64,000 nt of DNA from Leifsonia psychrotolerans. GTDB lineage: Bacteria > Actinomycetota > Actinomycetes > Actinomycetales > Microbacteriaceae. How positions within the stretch are numbered: the stretch's first letter is position 1; each line of letters opens with the position of its first letter. Under the pieces are notes generated by a model. The model was given only the letters and a program-made list of their open reading frames with translations. It was not told the origin of the DNA and ran no database searches. The translations under genes and the position numbers were made by a program. The stretch lies in NCBI RefSeq assembly GCF_013410665.1, contig NZ_JACCFM010000001.1:1116001-1180000 (forward strand), written 5' to 3'. Shown here in pieces: positions 62,416-64,000 of the stretch.

Positions 62416-64000
62416 CTAGCTGCGGCCGAGTCGGCGGCGCAGTACGTCAATGCGCTTCTGCAGTTGGGTCACACTAGCCTGGGCGACGGCCGGGCCGCCA
62501 CAGAGCTGCCGCAGCTCGGCGTGCACCATTCCGTGTGGTTCGCTGGACTGCTTCGCCCAAATTCCCACGAGGCTGTTCAAGACCGAGCGCTGCTCCTTGA
62601 GCGTGCGGAAGAGCGCCGGCTCCCCCGGTTGCTCTTCACCCGTCACCGAGTCTTTGCGTTTGTCGGTGGAACGCTTCGACTGCCTGGCCTGGCGCTGCTG
62701 CAACAGTTCAGACACCTGCTCGGGTTCAAGCAGGCCGGGGATTCCAATGAAGTCAAACTCTTCGTCGGTGCCGGGCTCGGCCAACTGGCCGAATTCGGCA
62801 CCGTCGAACACAACACGATCAAACGTGGCTTGTGAGTCGATGGCCTGCCAGAGGAACTCCTCGCCGAGAGAGTCGGAGCCCTTCTCCTGTCGATTCGCCT
62901 CGGCGACCATGGCATCTTCGGGGTTGTACATCCCGTCGCCTTCGTCGTCACGGTTGCGCCGGTCGAGGGCATGGTCACGTTCCAGTTCCATCGCCCCGGC
63001 GAGGCCGGTAAGCGCCGGCACATCGGGGAGGAAAATCGACGCGGTCTCACCCCGGCGTCGGGCGCGCACGAAGCGGCCGATGGCCTGCGCGAAGAAGAGC
63101 GGCGTGGAGGCGCTGGTCGCGTACACGCCCACCGCGAGACGCGGCACGTCGACACCCTCAGACACCATGCGCACGGCCACCATCCAACGTTTGGTGTTGT
63201 GCGAGAACTCGTCAATACGGTCGCTGGATTCCTTCTCGTCAGAGAGAACGACCGTCACGCTCTCGCCCGAGATCTCTTCGAGCATGGAGGCGTAGGCGCG
63301 CGCCTGCGTCTGGTCTGTCGCGATGACCAGGCCGCCAGCATCCGGAATCCCATGACGCACCTCGGTGAGCCGCTGGTCGGCCGCGCGCAGCACTGCCGGG
63401 ATCCACGAGCCGCCTGGGTCGAGCGCCGTGCGCCAGGCCTGGGAGGTGATGTCTTTGGTGTTGCCTTCGCCGAGCTTGGCTTCCATCTCTTCGCCGGCCT
63501 TGGTGCGCCAGGTCATGTGCCCTGCGTACACCATGAACATGACGGGCCGAACGACACCGTCTTCGAGCGCCCGGCCATAGCCATAGTTGTAGTCGCTCTG
63601 CGACAGGCGAATGCCGTGCTTATCGGGCAGGTAGCTCACGAACGGAATCGGTGAGGTGTCGGAGCGAAAGGGAGTGCCGGTGAGGGAGAGTCGCCGGGTG
63701 GCCGGATCAAACGCCTCACGAATCGCATCACCCCAGCTCAGCGCGTCTCCGCCGTGGTGAACCTCGTCGAGAATCACGAGCGTGCGGTTCGACAGCGTGA
63801 TGTCGCGGTGCAATGCCGCTCGGGCCGCAACCTGCGCGTAGGTGACGGCGATACCGTGATAGTGGTTGCCGTAACGGCCGTCGGCATTGCGGAATGTGGG
63901 GTCGAGACGGATCCCGACGCGGGCCGCCGCGGTCGCCCACTGATTCTTGAGGTGCTCAGTCGGTGCAACCACGGTAATCCGGTCGATCACTCGCCGAGAA
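62416..64000 (-). CDS. DEAD/DEAH-box helicase, partial (5' end outside window)
   Basis: C-terminal ~528 residues of a superfamily 2 helicase; the frame is open to the window edge, so the start and Walker A lie beyond 64000. Visible motifs are VVAPTEHLKNQW (Ia), LVILDEVHHGGD (DEVH), SLTGTPFRSD (III), AGGLVIATDQTQ (IV region) and FAQAIGRFVRARRRGE (VI). A C-terminal coiled coil ends the protein. It resembles the type-III-restriction/ERCC3-like helicases found singly in Actinobacteria; no nuclease or methylase is adjacent. Confidence 0.85.
   Translation of the reverse strand, partial: SRRVIDRITVVAPTEHLKNQWATAAARVGIRLDPTFRNADGRYGNHYHGIAVTYAQVAARAALHRDITLSNRTLVILDEVHHGGDALSWGDAIREAFDPATRRLSLTGTPFRSDTSPIPFVSYLPDKHGIRLSQSDYNYGYGRALEDGVVRPVMFMVYAGHMTWRTKAGEEMEAKLGEGNTKDITSQAWRTALDPGGSWIPAVLRAADQRLTEVRHGIPDAGGLVIATDQTQARAYASMLEEISGESVTVVLSDEKESSDRIDEFSHNTKRWMVAVRMVSEGVDVPRLAVGVYATSASTPLFFAQAIGRFVRARRRGETASIFLPDVPALTGLAGAMELERDHALDRRNRDDEGDGMYNPEDAMVAEANRQEKGSDSLGEEFLWQAIDSQATFDRVVFDGAEFGQLAEPGTDEEFDFIGIPGLLEPEQVSELLQQRQARQSKRSTDKRKDSVTGEEQPGEPALFRTLKEQRSVLNSLVGIWAKQSSEPHGMVHAELRQLCGGPAVAQASVTQLQKRIDVLRRRLGRS

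Noticed and set aside
62660..62668. Second TTGTCGGTG match (possible PafBC promoter)
   Set aside because: Eight bases later comes CGACTG, not TANNNT, and it lies inside the helicase coding sequence facing no start codon.
62416..64000. Type III restriction or phage-defence helicase
   Set aside because: No methylase, nuclease or other defence gene lies beside it in the window; such single helicases are common in Actinobacteria. The part beyond 64000 cannot be judged.

Overview
The window looks like chromosome from a high-GC actinobacterium, most likely family Microbacteriaceae. Lineage markers are the RNA polymerase-binding protein RbpA, the mycothiol ligase MshC, the transcription factor pair PafB/PafC, a qcrCAB-ctaCDEF respiratory set with a di-haem QcrC, the imuA-imuB-dnaE2 mutasome, a DUF3043 protein, and many genes whose start codon lies 6-8 bases after a TANNNT -10 box (apparently leaderless). 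Apart from two small mobile-element scars the region is housekeeping chromosome. Taxonomy is inference from gene content.

1-9.7 kb: topoisomerase IV subunit A, a secreted-type phosphodiesterase, DUF3043, an M20 dipeptidase, an A-type Fe-S carrier, then ctaC-ctaD-ctaF ending in a strong terminator. 9.7-13.07 kb: a nest of mobile elements. An IS21-family element (istA with a one-base frameshift, istB intact, multiple terminal repeats at each end) sits inside a decayed transposase gene of a second family, and a solitary IS21-type right end lies beside it. 13.07-19.4 kb: rlmA-like methyltransferase, then ctaE-qcrC-qcrA-qcrB on the minus strand and trpD diverging from them. 19.4-24.6 kb: glpK diverging from dhaK-dhaL-dhaM (PEP-dependent dihydroxyacetone phosphorylation), a small Cys protein and an HdeD-like membrane protein.

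24.6-43.3 kb: an SDR, NfeD-SPFH pair, GDPD, rbpA, lnt, helY, tatC, tatA, pafC, pafB, a tandem FKBP lipoprotein, trmI, a HAD phosphatase, PAC2, mshC, uppP and an M20 peptidase. This resembles the mycobacterial locus that carries the Pup-proteasome genes, but none of pup, dop, pafA, prcAB or mpa is present here. 43.3-44.2 kb: tRNA-Leu(GAG), followed by about 700 bases of non-coding, repeat-rich DNA with a second transposase remnant, long hairpins and 19-bp tandem repeats.

44.2-64 kb: two Cys-rich hypothetical proteins, HAD, a DnaJ-NERD fusion, DUF1345, a 54-residue membrane protein, Dps, SRPBCC, an enoyl-CoA hydratase-like hydrolase, the SRAP/HMCES DNA-crosslink protein, an SPFH protein, the LexA-box-controlled imuA-imuB-dnaE2 operon, DUF3097, cspA, an Lrp regulator diverging from a PLP lyase, a FUSC-like membrane protein and the 3' part of a DEAD/DEAH helicase that runs off the window.

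The most interesting signal is regulatory. The SRAP gene has an exact match to the RecA-independent damage promoter TTGTCRGTG-N8-TANNNT that PafBC activates, and PafBC is encoded 16 kb away. The mutasome next to it carries a LexA box, so both arms of the actinobacterial DNA-damage response are visible in one window.
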